Source of the DNA: CADEEN01 sp963816315
GTDB lineage: Bacteria; Pseudomonadota; Gammaproteobacteria; Burkholderiales; Burkholderiaceae_C
NCBI GenBank assembly: GCA_963816315.1
Contig: CAWFJZ010000047.1
Location: 62,001 to 126,000 of the forward strand
Reading direction: 5' to 3'
DNA: 64,000 nt
Position 1 is the stretch's first letter; the number at the start of each line of letters is the position of its first letter. Below are positions 9,191-20,085 of this stretch, in pieces. The position numbers and the translations under genes were made by a program. Below the pieces are notes generated by a model. The model saw only the letters and a program-made list of their open reading frames with translations. It had not been told where the DNA came from and made no database searches.

Positions 9191-10197
9191 CGCGGTTCCT
9201 GCTCAAGCGACTGGCGCTGCTGCTGCCGACCTTCATCGGCATCACGCTGGCCGCGTTCTTCCTCATCCGGCTCGTGCCCGGCGATCCGATCGAAGTCATG
9301 GTCGGCGAGCGCAAGCTCGACGCCGAAGCGCATGCGCGGCTGGTGACGCAGCTGGGGCTCGATCAGCCGCTGCTGGTGCAGTACGGGCGTTATTTGAAGC
9401 AGACGGTGAGCGGCGATCTCGGCACGTCGATCGTCTCGCGCGAGCCGGTGGCTGCTGAGTTCGCGGCGCTGTTTCCGGCGACGATCGAACTTGCGCTCGC
9501 CGCGCTGATGCTCGCGCTCGTCGTCGGCGTCACGCTCGGCGCGCTCGCGGCGTTGAACCGCGGCAAGTTCATCGATCAGGGCGTGATGGGCCTGGCCACG
9601 CTCGGCTACTCGATGCCGATCTTCTGGTGGGGGCTGGTGCTGATCATGGTGTTCTCGGTCGATCTGGGTCTCACGCCCGTCTCGGGCCGCATCGCCATCG
9701 AGTACGACATCGATGCGCGCACGGGGTTCATGCTGATCGATAGCTGGTTGTCGGTCGAGGCTGGCGCGTTCACCTCCGCGCTGCGACACCTGCTGCTGCC
9801 CGCGCTCGTGCTCGGCACGGTGCCGATGGCGGTGATCGCGCGCATGACGCGTTCTTCGTTGCTCGAAGTGCTGCGCGAAGACTTCATGCGCAGCGCGCGG
9901 GCGCGCGGCCTGTCGCCGCTGCGCGTGGTGGTGGTGCATGGCCTGCGCAATGCGCTGATCCCGGTGATCACGGTCGTCGGCCTGCAAACCGGCGCGCTGC
10001 TCGGCGGCGCGGTGCTGACCGAGACCATCTTCTCTTGGCCCGGCATCGGCAAATGGCTGATCGACTCGATCGGCCGGCGCGACTATCCCGTCGTGCAGGC
10101 CGGCATCCTGATCTCGGCGTTGACGTTCATTGCGGCGAACCTGATCGTCGATGTGTTGTACGGCGTGGCCGACCCGCGCATCCGGGATCGCGCGTGA
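9187..10197 (+). CDS. dppB: Dipeptide/oligopeptide ABC transporter permease, DppB type
   Basis: A 336-residue inner-membrane protein starting at the GTG that overlaps the murQ stop (GTGA). It has the BPD_transp family layout: an N-terminal transmembrane helix with RLVPGDP after it, a periplasmic loop with 'LGLD.PL..QY..YL', then five further helices and the EAA loop 'ARARGLSPLRVV..HGLRNA' that docks the ATPases. The C-terminal FSWPGIGKW motif is standard for DppB/OppB/NikB permeases. Given murQ upstream and NagA downstream, cell-wall peptides (murein peptides or D-Ala-D-Ala) are plausible substrates, but this is inferred from context. Confidence 0.94.
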   Translation: MTRFLLKRLALLLPTFIGITLAAFFLIRLVPGDPIEVMVGERKLDAEAHARLVTQLGLDQPLLVQYGRYLKQTVSGDLGTSIVSREPVAAEFAALFPATIELALAALMLALVVGVTLGALAALNRGKFIDQGVMGLATLGYSMPIFWWGLVLIMVFSVDLGLTPVSGRIAIEYDIDARTGFMLIDSWLSVEAGAFTSALRHLLLPALVLGTVPMAVIARMTRSSLLEVLREDFMRSARARGLSPLRVVVVHGLRNALIPVITVVGLQTGALLGGAVLTETIFSWPGIGKWLIDSIGRRDYPVVQAGILISALTFIAANLIVDVLYGVADPRIRDRA

Positions 10198-10204
10198 GTC
10201 CAAG

Positions 10205-10310
10205 CCCTTCGACAAGCTCAGGGCGGGCTTCGACAGGCTCAGCCCGAACGGGTGGGGTGGGTCGATGAACAGTACGCCAACCACCGTTCGGGCTGAGCCT
10301 GTCGAAGCCC
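10205..10310. repeat. Dispersed palindromic repeat with a perfect 27-bp inverted repeat
   Basis: A CTTCGACAAGCTCAGG unit (10208-10223) is followed by two 27-nt arms, 10225-10251 and 10284-10310, that are exact reverse complements. The 32-nt loop between them contains the G-rich ribosome-binding region and the ATG of dppC (10265). The right arm is translated as RAEPVEA near the start of the permease. The same core (GAGCTTGTCGAAG and its complement) recurs at 12129-12208. Such units are widespread short palindromic repeats in Burkholderiales genomes (general knowledge). Confidence 0.85.
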
Positions 10311-11182
10311 TGGCGCCCCCAGGCCCACTGCGTGAGTTCTGGCGAGGCTATTCAGCAAACCGCGGCGCGCTGATCGCGCTCGTCGTGCTCATGCTGTTCG
10401 CGCTGGCTGCGCTCTTCGCCCCCTGGCTCGCACCGCACGACCCGCTCGAACAATTCCGCAGCGACATGCTCACACCGCCGCTGTGGCGCGACGGTGGCCT
10501 GCTCGCCTACCCACTCGGCACCGACGAGCTCGGCCGCTGCCTGCTGTCGCGGCTGATGCACGGCGCGCGCATCTCGCTGGCGATCGGCGTCATGTCGGTG
10601 CTGATGGCGCTGATCCCCGGCGTGATCCTCGGCCTCGTCGCCGCGTTCAACGAACGTGTGTTGTCGCCGCCGATCATGCGCACGATGGACGTGTTGCTCG
10701 CGCTGCCCGGCATCCTGCTGGCGATCTGCGTCATCACCATCCTCGGCCCCGGCCTGCTCAACACGATGATCGCCATCGCCGTCGGCTCGCTGCCGGGCAC
10801 GACGCGCCTGGCGCGCGCCGCGGCGATGAGCGAAACGGCCAAGGAGTACGTGATGGCCAGCCGCATCGCCGGCGCCGGCACGTTGCGCTTGATGTTCATC
10901 ACCGTGCTGCCGAACTGCCTGGCGCCGCTGATCGTCAACGCGACGTTGGCGTTTTCTTCGGCGGTGCTCGAGACCGCGGCGCTCGGTTTTCTCGGCCTCG
11001 GCGTGCCGGCGCCGTTGCCGGAGTGGGGCACGATGCTGGCCTCGGCGCGCGACTACATCGCGCGCGCGCCGTGGGTGGTGACGATGCCGGGGCTGGCGAT
11101 TCTGATCTCGGTGCTGGCGATCAACCTTGTCGGTGATGGGCTGCGCGATGCGCTCGACCCGAAACTCAAAACGCTTTCATGA
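10265..11182 (+). CDS. dppC: Dipeptide/oligopeptide ABC transporter permease, DppC type
   Basis: A 305-residue inner-membrane permease. After a repeat-derived N-terminus (residues 8-15) come 'LREFWRGYSANRGAL', the N-terminal helix, the APHDPL motif, 'YPLGTDELGRC.LSRL..GAR.SL' and the EAA loop, all typical of the DppC/OppC partner of DppB. The ATG at 10265 has a G-rich Shine-Dalgarno-like stretch. It lies in the loop of a perfect 27-bp inverted repeat, so translation may be influenced by mRNA structure. The last codons overlap the start of the ATPase gene (ATGA at 11179-11182), keeping permease and ATPase coupled. Confidence 0.94.
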   Translation: MNSTPTTVRAEPVEALAPPGPLREFWRGYSANRGALIALVVLMLFALAALFAPWLAPHDPLEQFRSDMLTPPLWRDGGLLAYPLGTDELGRCLLSRLMHGARISLAIGVMSVLMALIPGVILGLVAAFNERVLSPPIMRTMDVLLALPGILLAICVITILGPGLLNTMIAIAVGSLPGTTRLARAAAMSETAKEYVMASRIAGAGTLRLMFITVLPNCLAPLIVNATLAFSSAVLETAALGFLGLGVPAPLPEWGTMLASARDYIARAPWVVTMPGLAILISVLAINLVGDGLRDALDPKLKTLS

Positions 11183-12123
11183 CGCTGCTCCTCGAAGCCC
11201 GCAACCTGCGCGTCGCCTTCGGCGACTTCACCGCCGTCGATGGCGTGGACCTCGCCGTCGAATCCGGCGAAGTGCTCGGCATCGTCGGCGAGTCGGGCTC
11301 GGGCAAGTCGGTGGCGATGCTGGCGCTGCTCGGCCTGGTCGATGCGTCGGGCCAGGTCAGCGCCGACACCATCCGCTTCGACGGCCGCGACCTGCTGCAC
11401 ATGCCTGCGCGCGAGCGGCGCCGCGTCGTCGGCCGCGACATCGCGATCGTCTTTCAGGACGCGCTGGCCAGCCTCGACCCGGCGTACACGGTCGGCTTTC
11501 AGATCGGCGAGGTGCTGGCCGCGCAGCTCGGCCTGCATGGCGACGCTCAGCAGCGCCGCATCGTCGAACTTCTCGACCTGGTCGAGCTGCCCGACGCGAA
11601 GCAACGCCAGCACGCCTACCCGCACCAGCTCTCCGGCGGCATGAACCAGCGCGTCGGCATCGCCATCGCGCTGGCCGCGAACCCGCGCCTGCTGATCGCC
11701 GACGAGCCGACGACCGCGCTCGACGTCACCGTGCAGGCGCAGATCATGGCGTTGCTGGGCAAGCTGCAGGCCGAGCGGCAGATGGCGCTCATGCTGATCA
11801 CGCACGACCTCGCGCTCGTCGCGCAGCAGGCGCAACGCGTCGCGGTGATGTACGCCGGGCAGATCGTCGAGACCGCGGCCGTGAACAAACTCTTCGACGC
11901 GCCGCGCCACCCGTACACCGCGGCGCTGCTGGCCGCGCTGCCCGAGCACAACAAGGGCGCGCGCCGGCTCGATGCGCTCGGCGGCGTCGTGCCCGGCCGC
12001 TTCGACCGGCCGGCGGGTTGTCTGTTCGCACCACGCTGCGAGTGCGTGCAGTCGCGCTGCAAGAGCGAGCGGCCGGCGCTGCACAACGGCGTGCGCTGCT
12101 TCTTTCCGCTGGAGGCGCGGTGA
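11179..12123 (+). CDS. dppD: Dipeptide/oligopeptide ABC transporter ATP-binding protein, DppD type
   Basis: A 314-residue ABC ATPase: Walker A GESGSGKS (37-44), Q-loop FQD, signature LSGGMNQRV, Walker B LLIADEPT and H-loop ITHD. The C-terminal oligopeptide-transporter extension includes the 'CLFAPRC......C' cysteine cluster seen in DppD/OppD. It energises import through the two permeases together with the DppF-like ATPase. The ATG overlaps the permease stop by 4 nt. It is followed by a repeat-rich 100-nt gap before dppF, the only non-overlapping junction among the transporter's ATPase genes. Confidence 0.95.
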   Translation: MTLLLEARNLRVAFGDFTAVDGVDLAVESGEVLGIVGESGSGKSVAMLALLGLVDASGQVSADTIRFDGRDLLHMPARERRRVVGRDIAIVFQDALASLDPAYTVGFQIGEVLAAQLGLHGDAQQRRIVELLDLVELPDAKQRQHAYPHQLSGGMNQRVGIAIALAANPRLLIADEPTTALDVTVQAQIMALLGKLQAERQMALMLITHDLALVAQQAQRVAVMYAGQIVETAAVNKLFDAPRHPYTAALLAALPEHNKGARRLDALGGVVPGRFDRPAGCLFAPRCECVQSRCKSERPALHNGVRCFFPLEAR

Positions 12124-12128
12124 ACGTA

Positions 12129-12208
12129 CGCCCGCTCGCACTGAGCTTGTCGAAGTGCTGTGTTCCGATCATCCTGAGCATGTCGAAGGGCAAGCTCAGT
12201 GCGAACGG
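12129..12208. repeat. Second copy of the dispersed palindromic repeat, between dppD and dppF
   Basis: Arms TCGCACTGAGCTTG (12136-12149) and its exact complement (12191-12204) flank a further TGTCGAAG-containing unit. It is related to the repeat at 10205-10310. It occupies nearly the whole dppD-dppF gap and could fold into a hairpin in the operon mRNA. Confidence 0.75.
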
Positions 12209-12223
12209 TGGGCAGGCTTGTTC

Positions 12224-13186
<963 letters not shown>

Positions 13187-13192
13187 TGCGGC

Positions 13193-14413
13193 ATGACGCA
13201 TGACCGGCTTGCCCACCTTCTGCTAGACGCAGTGCGTGCGCAACGCTTCGAGCAGACCGCCGATGCGATGCAGGACGGCGCGCCGTTGGCGCATTTCCCG
13301 AGCCTCGATGTCGCCGTCGTCGCCTTCCCGCACCGCGCGCCGCCGGTGTGGGCCAACGTGCTGTTCTCGCGTGAGCATCCGCACGGCGTCGTCGCCGACA
13401 TCGGCAGCGACGGCGGTCCCGTGCGCAACATCCGCTTCGACGCCGACGTGCGCGACGAGCATCACCACAGCATCGCCTGGTGGCCCCACGCCGATTGGCG
13501 GCGCCAGCGCTTCCCGCCGCTGTGGGGCGATGGCCCGCACCGCTTCGTCGCGCCGTACCCGGCGTCGCTGGCCAAACTGATGGTGGCCGTCGGCGTGGCG
13601 CGCTGGGTGGACCAGCAGGGCTGCACCTGGGACGATGCGGTCGAACATGCCGGCGCCGTTCACAGCGTGGCGCAACTCGGCGAAGACATGATCACCGTCA
13701 GCGGCAACAACTCGACCTCGGCGTTGGTGGCGATGCTGCACCGCTGCGGCATCCTCGGCACGGCGGGCGACCGTCTGCACGACGCCTTCGCCCTCTACGG
13801 CCTGCCGACGCTGCGCTTGGAGAACACGCGGCCCGACGGCGCCTGGGGCAATGCCGCCGGCGCCGGCGTCGGTCAGTTGCAGATGACGGCGTGGGACACG
13901 GCGCGCCTGCTCTGGTTGCTCGATGCCGATGCGCCCGCCGCGCCATGGCTCGCGCCCGGCACGCCGCCGCTGCTGTCGCGTGACAGCCAAAGCCGGTTGC
14001 GGCAATGGCTCGAAGCGCAGGCGCTGCACGAGGTCTTGTCCTCGACCGCGCTGGCCGGCGAGCCGGGCTGGGTGGCCGGCCTGCCGGCGCAATTGCCGCC
14101 GCGCTGGATCGACGACGACGGCGCGGTGAAGGCCGGCGGCTACCGCTTCGCCGGCGATGTGCGTGCGGCGTCCGCCAACGCCACAGTGCGCTTTGCCCAC
14201 AAGACCGGCACCACGGAAAACTATGCGTCGGACGCCGGCATCGTGCGTGGCATCTCGCGTGAAGGCGGGCCGACGCGAAGGTGCCACTACCTCATCGCGC
14301 TGCTCAGCAACCTCGGCACGCGCTACGCGCCGACGGCGAACTGCGCGACGACCTGGCGCGTCCCAGCGCTCGGCCGCACGATCGACGCCGCCTTGATGCC
14401 TTGGTTGGGCTGA
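13193..14413 (+). CDS. Beta-lactamase-fold serine hydrolase without a signal peptide
   Basis: A 406-residue protein with the penicillin-recognising enzyme triad: SLAK (Ser125, Lys128), SGN (170-172) and KTG (337-339). Spacing fits the class A beta-lactamase-like (beta-lactamase2) family rather than PBP4. No N-terminal signal peptide or membrane segment is visible; the first 120 residues form an extra domain. That suggests cytoplasmic action, unusual for this fold, unless the true start is upstream. Placement 6 nt behind dppF hints at a DD- or LD-peptidase/esterase acting on imported cell-wall fragments, but this is only inferred. Antibiotic hydrolysis cannot be claimed. Confidence 0.8.
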   Translation: MTHDRLAHLLLDAVRAQRFEQTADAMQDGAPLAHFPSLDVAVVAFPHRAPPVWANVLFSREHPHGVVADIGSDGGPVRNIRFDADVRDEHHHSIAWWPHADWRRQRFPPLWGDGPHRFVAPYPASLAKLMVAVGVARWVDQQGCTWDDAVEHAGAVHSVAQLGEDMITVSGNNSTSALVAMLHRCGILGTAGDRLHDAFALYGLPTLRLENTRPDGAWGNAAGAGVGQLQMTAWDTARLLWLLDADAPAAPWLAPGTPPLLSRDSQSRLRQWLEAQALHEVLSSTALAGEPGWVAGLPAQLPPRWIDDDGAVKAGGYRFAGDVRAASANATVRFAHKTGTTENYASDAGIVRGISREGGPTRRCHYLIALLSNLGTRYAPTANCATTWRVPALGRTIDAALMPWLG

Positions 14414-14443
14414 CGGAGCATTAGCGCGCGAGTTGCGCATACG

Positions 14444-16186
14444 TCAGGGTTCCGGCAGCCTCGCCTGCTCCCGCACACACTCGAAGCTCGCTGCCGCACT
14501 CACCTCACCGCTGCCGCGATAGCGCGGCCAGGCCGGCCACTCGCACAGCGGCCTCGTGCGGCCGGGCACGCCTGCCGTGTCGGCCACCACCTGCGGCGGC
14601 GGCGCAATGCCGCGCTCGACCCAGTTCTCGAGTGTGGTCAGCGAGTCCCAGGCGGCGTTGAAGGTGGTGCTGGCCGCGTGGCCGTAAGACGGAATCTCGT
14701 AGTAGCGCAGCAGGCCGGCCAATTCGGCCTCGCCCATCGTCTTGCGCAGGCGCTCCATCAATTGGCGTGTCGCGCGCGGGCTCACCAGCGCATCGTGCAT
14801 GCCGTGCGCCATCAGGATTTTTCCGCCACGGGCCTTGAAGGCCGCGTAGTCGGTGCGGTTGGCGTCCTGCAGCGCCGTCAACTCGACGACCCTGGCCTGC
14901 CAGCGGCCCGGTGCCCGCGGGTCGAGCGACAGCGGGTCGTAGCCCGGGTCGCGCGTCACGGCGAACTTGACCCACTGCTCGTAGAACGTGCTGCCATAAG
15001 GCGGGCTGTCGGGCAGCTTGACTGGCGGCATCGGGTTGGCCGGCGCCTGTGTGCCCAGCGCCAGCGTCGTCACCAGCGGCTGCAGCGGGTGGTCCTTCGG
15101 GATGCCGAAGTCGGTGCCCCACACGGTGAAGCCCGGGTAGCCGTTCTCGCCGCTGGCGAGTTTGTAGTCGAGGACGAGCGGGCGTTCGAGCGCCTTCACG
15201 CCGCCGATCTGCGCGTCGGACAGGCACTCGTTGCCGGTGTCCGCACCGCCGGCGCAACGCAGCGGGCTGCCGCGCAGCATCGCCTTGGTTGGGTCGAAGC
15301 TCGCTTCGCAGGCGCGCACGTTGGCAACGATGCCATCGCGTGCGCCATCGAGCGCGTCGCAGGCTTCGAGCGAAGCGTCGAGCAAGGCCTTGCGCTTGTC
15401 GCGATTCATGTACGCACCGGGCTTGGCCATCTCGCGCGTCATCACGCCCAACTGCAGGTTCAGCGCGGCGGCGTTCCAGGCCGGGTAGAGCACGATCGCG
15501 CCGTCGAAGTCGCGCGGCCAGTGGCCCACCGCCAGCAGCGCTTCGCGCCCGCCCGTCGAGCCGCCGGCGAAGTAGCTGCGTTCGGGCGCCTTCGCATAGC
15601 GGTGCTGGATGACGATCACGGCCGCGTCGCGCGTCTTCTTCAGCGCGTCGCCGGCAAAGTTGCGCAGCGCCTCGTCGTTGGCCAGGAACGATCCGTCGCG
15701 GCTGGTCGCCGGCCCGGCCTGATGGCCGGAGTCGCTGCCGAAGGTGGCGTAGCCGCGGCCGAGCGGGAACGGTTTGTCGGCGGGTCCGGCGGGCAGGTTG
15801 CCGACGCCGGTGGCGACGATGCCGTTGTAGCCGCCGCCGCCGAACATCATCGCCTTGCCGTTCCAGGCCGCCGGCAGGTTGACCTGGAAGCGGATTTTCG
15901 GCGCCGTTGAATCGATCGGAGCGATCTCCCCTTGCACACGACAGTATTCGCCGAGCGCTGCTGCACCGGTGCCGCCTGGCGGCACGATGGCCGCATCGGT
16001 CACGACCGCACCGCCGGTGGGCAGCCCGATCGCTGCCGCGGGAATGGCCAGTCCCTTCAACTCGATGCAGCCGGTGGCGGTGCTCGGCGGCGGCGGAATC
16101 CGGTGCGCGCAGCCCGCCAAGCCGGCCGCGGCGAGTGCGGCGAGCATCGCCGAACGAAGGAAGGCACGGGTCGGGCGAGTGTTCAT
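14444..16186 (-). CDS. Tannase/feruloyl-esterase family lipoprotein
   Basis: A 580-residue protein with a lipoprotein signal (LAAAGLAGC, Cys about residue 25) and the tannase-family layout: 'C..L....IP' at the mature N-terminus, the nucleophile motif GGSTGG after 'RSYFAG', a large cysteine-containing lid domain, then 'HGMHDALVSP' (Asp) and 'SYGHA' (His) completing the triad. Tannase-family enzymes hydrolyse aromatic esters such as gallate, ferulate or the PET intermediate MHET; the exact substrate is not readable. It is antisense to the flanking salvage genes and likely an independent unit. The ATG at 16186 is preferred over a GTG at 16198. Confidence 0.87.
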   Translation of the reverse strand: MNTRPTRAFLRSAMLAALAAAGLAGCAHRIPPPPSTATGCIELKGLAIPAAAIGLPTGGAVVTDAAIVPPGGTGAAALGEYCRVQGEIAPIDSTAPKIRFQVNLPAAWNGKAMMFGGGGYNGIVATGVGNLPAGPADKPFPLGRGYATFGSDSGHQAGPATSRDGSFLANDEALRNFAGDALKKTRDAAVIVIQHRYAKAPERSYFAGGSTGGREALLAVGHWPRDFDGAIVLYPAWNAAALNLQLGVMTREMAKPGAYMNRDKRKALLDASLEACDALDGARDGIVANVRACEASFDPTKAMLRGSPLRCAGGADTGNECLSDAQIGGVKALERPLVLDYKLASGENGYPGFTVWGTDFGIPKDHPLQPLVTTLALGTQAPANPMPPVKLPDSPPYGSTFYEQWVKFAVTRDPGYDPLSLDPRAPGRWQARVVELTALQDANRTDYAAFKARGGKILMAHGMHDALVSPRATRQLMERLRKTMGEAELAGLLRYYEIPSYGHAASTTFNAAWDSLTTLENWVERGIAPPPQVVADTAGVPGRTRPLCEWPAWPRYRGSGEVSAAASFECVREQARLPEP

Positions 16187-16329
16187 CGGGGTCGGCACCT
16201 GCGCTGTTCGATGGGCAAATTCGCGCCTGCAACGCGTGCCGGCAAAGTGTAGCGACGCCGTGCTGTGCCTCTGTCATGCGCTGCGGCTGCCGCGCTGCCG
16301 AAGATCGATCCTGCGTTCGGGCAACGACA

Positions 16330-17255
16330 ATGATCCACATGCTGCGAGCCCACCACTTCGCCGGCTTTGCCGCCGGCCCCAAACTCATCGTGCTCGGCGC
16401 GGTGCATGGCAACGAGACCGCCGGCACGCGCGGCATCGAACGTGTGCTCGGCGAACTCGACGGCGGACGCTGGCGCGTCGAGCGCGGCAGCCTGACGCTG
16501 CTGCCGGTGACGAACCCGCTGGCCTACGACAAAGGCACGCGCAATGGCGAGCGCAACCTGAACCGGCGCCTCGTGCCGACCGACATGCCGGATGTTCACG
16601 AAGACCACATCGCCAACACGCTGTGCCCATGGCTGGCGGCGCACGACGTGCTGCTCGACCTGCACTCGTTCCGCAGTCCCGGCCAACCGTTCGTGATGCG
16701 CGGGCCGGCCGACAACCGCGGCGCGCTGGAGCCGTTCGCGCACGCGGCGGCCGAAGGGCGGCTGGCCGACCATCTCGGCCCGGCGCGCATCGTCGATGGC
16801 TGGATGAGCGCCTATGCGCAGGGCGCGGCGCGGCGGCGCGCGCGCGGCCTGCCGGAGGCCGACCCGAGCTACGGCATCGGCACCACGGAGTACATGCGTT
16901 TGCAAGGCGGCTACGGCGTCACGCTCGAATGCGGCCAGCACGACGATCCTGCCGGGCCCGAGGTCGCGCACCGCGCGATCCGTCAGGCCGTGGCATTGCT
17001 CGGCCTGGCCGATCTGCCGCTCGCGCCGCCGGCAGCACCGCTGCAGCGTCTGAGTCTGTTGACGGTCGTCGATCGCGAACACGAGAACGATCGTTTTGCG
17101 AAGACGTGGGCGAGTTTCGACGGGTTGAAAGCCGGCGACCTGATCGCCACGCGCGCTGACGGCACGCCGCTGCGCGCCGAGCACGATGGCCACATCGTCT
17201 TCCCGGACCCGAACGCGTTGCCGGGCCACGAGTGGTTCTACCTGGCTGCGACAAC

Positions 17256-17259
<4 letters not shown>
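16330..17259 (+). CDS. Succinylglutamate desuccinylase/aspartoacylase-family zinc hydrolase
   Basis: A 309-residue M14-like zinc enzyme. Ligands are seen in GAVHGNE (His26, Glu29) and DLHS (His112), with the catalytic glutamate in TLECGQ (Glu200). A C-terminal beta domain follows, as in AstE/AspA proteins. The family hydrolyses N-acyl amino acids or short amide bonds. Its stop overlaps the GTG start of nagA (GTGA), so it is part of the amino-sugar unit; this placement would suit a murein-peptide or N-acyl amide hydrolase, like the distantly related MpaA, but that is conjecture. Cytoplasmic; no signal peptide. Confidence 0.88.
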
Positions 17260-18363
<1,104 letters not shown>

Positions 18364-18386
<23 letters not shown>

Positions 18387-19391
18387 AGAGACGCGCCAAG
18401 CGCCCGACGCGGTCGCGCGTGCGCTGACGCTGGACGGCGAGCGCTACGCCGCCTTCGGTGCGCTGTTGCGATCACAGCCGCCGCGTGCCGTGCTGACGCT
18501 GGCACGCGGCAGCTCCGACCATGCTGCGCACTACGCGGCCTACCTCGTCATGGCGCGCCTGGGCCGGCTCGTCACCTCGTTGCCGATGTCGGTGATCACG
18601 CTGCACGGCGCAGCGCTGCACACCGACGGCCTGCTCGCGGTGGCGTTCTCGCAGTCGGGGGCGAGCACCGATCTGATCGAGACGACGCGCCGCTTCGCGC
18701 AACGCGGTGCGCTGACCGCGGCCTTCGTCAACGACAGCGCGTCGCCGCTGGCCGAAGCCGCCGCGTGGCCGTTCGCGCTTGCATGCCGGGCGAAGAAACC
18801 AGCGTTGCCGCGAGCAAGAGTTTCATCGCGCAGTTGGCCGCCGGTGCACGCTGGGTCGCGGCCTGGCAGGACGATGCGGCGCTGACGGCGGCGATCGACA
18901 CGCTGCCGGCGTCGCTCGCACAGGCCCTCGCGGCGGGCAGTAGCTGGGCCGAGCGCGCCGTGCCGTTGCTGGTGCACAGCGAGCGCATGTTCGTCGTCGG
19001 CCGTGGCACGGGCCTGGCGATCGCGATGGAAGCGGCGCTGAAGTTGAAGGAGGTCTGCGGCATCCAGGCCGAAGCCTTCTCCGGCGCCGAACTGCGGCAC
19101 GGCCCGCTGGCGCTGATCGAGCCGGGCTACCCTGTGCTCGTCTTCGCGCCGCGCGGCCCGGCGCATGCGGGCCTCGTCGCGCTCGCCGACGATCTGCGAG
19201 CGCGCGGCGCGCAAGTCTTGTTCGCTGGCGACGGCGGCGATGCGCTGCCGCTGGTCAGCGCCGCCGCGCCCGAGCTCGACCCGCTGTGCGCGATCCAGAG
19301 TTTCTACGTGCTCGCCGAAGCGCTGGCCCGTGCGCGCGGCCGTGATCCCGATGCGCCGCCGCATCTGTCGAAGGTCACACGCACACGCTGA
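18364..19391 (+). CDS. SIS-domain sugar-phosphate isomerase/deaminase, frameshifted
   Basis: From ATG 18364 one frame encodes the first SIS domain (LARGSSDHAAHYA, SQSGASTDLI). Near 18775-18790 the frame changes and the second SIS domain follows to 19391 (GEETSVAASKSFI, 'VVGRGTG.AIA.E.ALKLKE', 'AEAF.GAELRHGP'). Together they form a ~340-residue protein like the isomerase half of GlmS without the glutaminase domain, as in GlcN-6-P deaminases of the NagB-II/AgaS group. It would convert GlcN-6-P from NagA to Fru-6-P. The single indel may be an error. The gene overlaps nagA by 23 nt. Confidence 0.82.
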
Positions 19392-19397
19392 GCGCGC

Positions 19398-20030
19398 CTA
19401 CTGAATCAACCCGTTCTTCAACGCGTAATACGTCAAGTCGCTGTTGCTCGCCAGCTTCAACTTCTCCAGCACGCGCGTGCGGTAGGTGCTGACGGTCTTG
19501 ACACTCAGGAACATGCTCTCGGCCATGTGGCCGATGGTCTCGCCCTTGGCCAAGCGCAGGAAGACCTGCAACTCGCGCTCCGACAAATTCTCATGCGCAG
19601 GGCGGTCGCCGCCGGCGGCCATGCCGTCGGCCAGCAACTCGGCCACGGCCGGTGTGATGTAGCGCCGGCCCAGGGCGACGGTGCGGATCGCCTTGACGAT
19701 CTCGTCCGGGTCGGCTTCCTTGTTGATGTAGCCGCTGGCGCCCTGGCGCAGCAGCGTCGTCGCGTAGTGCGCTTCCGGAAATCCGGAGAGGATCAGCACG
19801 TGCATGTCCGGGAATCGTGCCTTGATCGCGGCCAGCGCATCGACGCCGCCCTGGTCGGGCATCGACAGATCCATCAGCAGCACGTCGGTTTCGCCGCCGC
19901 GCGCCAGCTCCAGCGCTTCGCGCCCGTTGGCGGCTTCGCCGCTGATGCGCAGATCGACCTGCTCCGACAAGAATTGCCGCAACCCGCTGCGCACGATGGC
20001 GTGGTCGTCAACGATGCCAACCCTGATCAT
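19398..20030 (-). CDS. NarL/FixJ-family response regulator
   Basis: A 210-residue two-domain regulator: a receiver with DD near the N-terminus, phospho-acceptor in LLMDLSMPD and Lys in YINKEAD, and a C-terminal LuxR-type helix-turn-helix ('LSERELQVFLRLAKGE.I...A....S.KTVSTYR'). The ATG at 20030 begins MIRVGIVDDH; an AAGGAG ribosome-binding site precedes it. A CTTGTAGGACAAG palindrome (20046-20058) lies directly upstream and overlaps the ribosome-binding site, so autoregulation is possible. No partner kinase is adjacent; the CHASE3 HisKA_3 kinase at 37161-38525 is of the matching class. Confidence 0.93.
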   Translation of the reverse strand: MIRVGIVDDHAIVRSGLRQFLSEQVDLRISGEAANGREALELARGGETDVLLMDLSMPDQGGVDALAAIKARFPDMHVLILSGFPEAHYATTLLRQGASGYINKEADPDEIVKAIRTVALGRRYITPAVAELLADGMAAGGDRPAHENLSERELQVFLRLAKGETIGHMAESMFLSVKTVSTYRTRVLEKLKLASNSDLTYYALKNGLIQ

Positions 20031-20085
20031 GATGTGAAGCCGCTCCTTGTAGGACAAGCCTAGCAGCGCGGTAGGGCGGTTCACA

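Noticed and set aside
8485..10284. A long minus-strand open frame opposite murQ and dppB
   Set aside because: Low-complexity translation without motifs; the plus strand carries clear conserved enzymes over the same bases.
13193..14413. Antibiotic-resistance beta-lactamase
   Set aside because: The fold motifs are present but there is no export signal and no specific class match; calling it a resistance gene would be unsupported.
18770..18795. Programmed ribosomal frameshift in the SIS gene
   Set aside because: No slippery heptamer or strong downstream structure is evident, and similar breaks occur in unrelated genes nearby.
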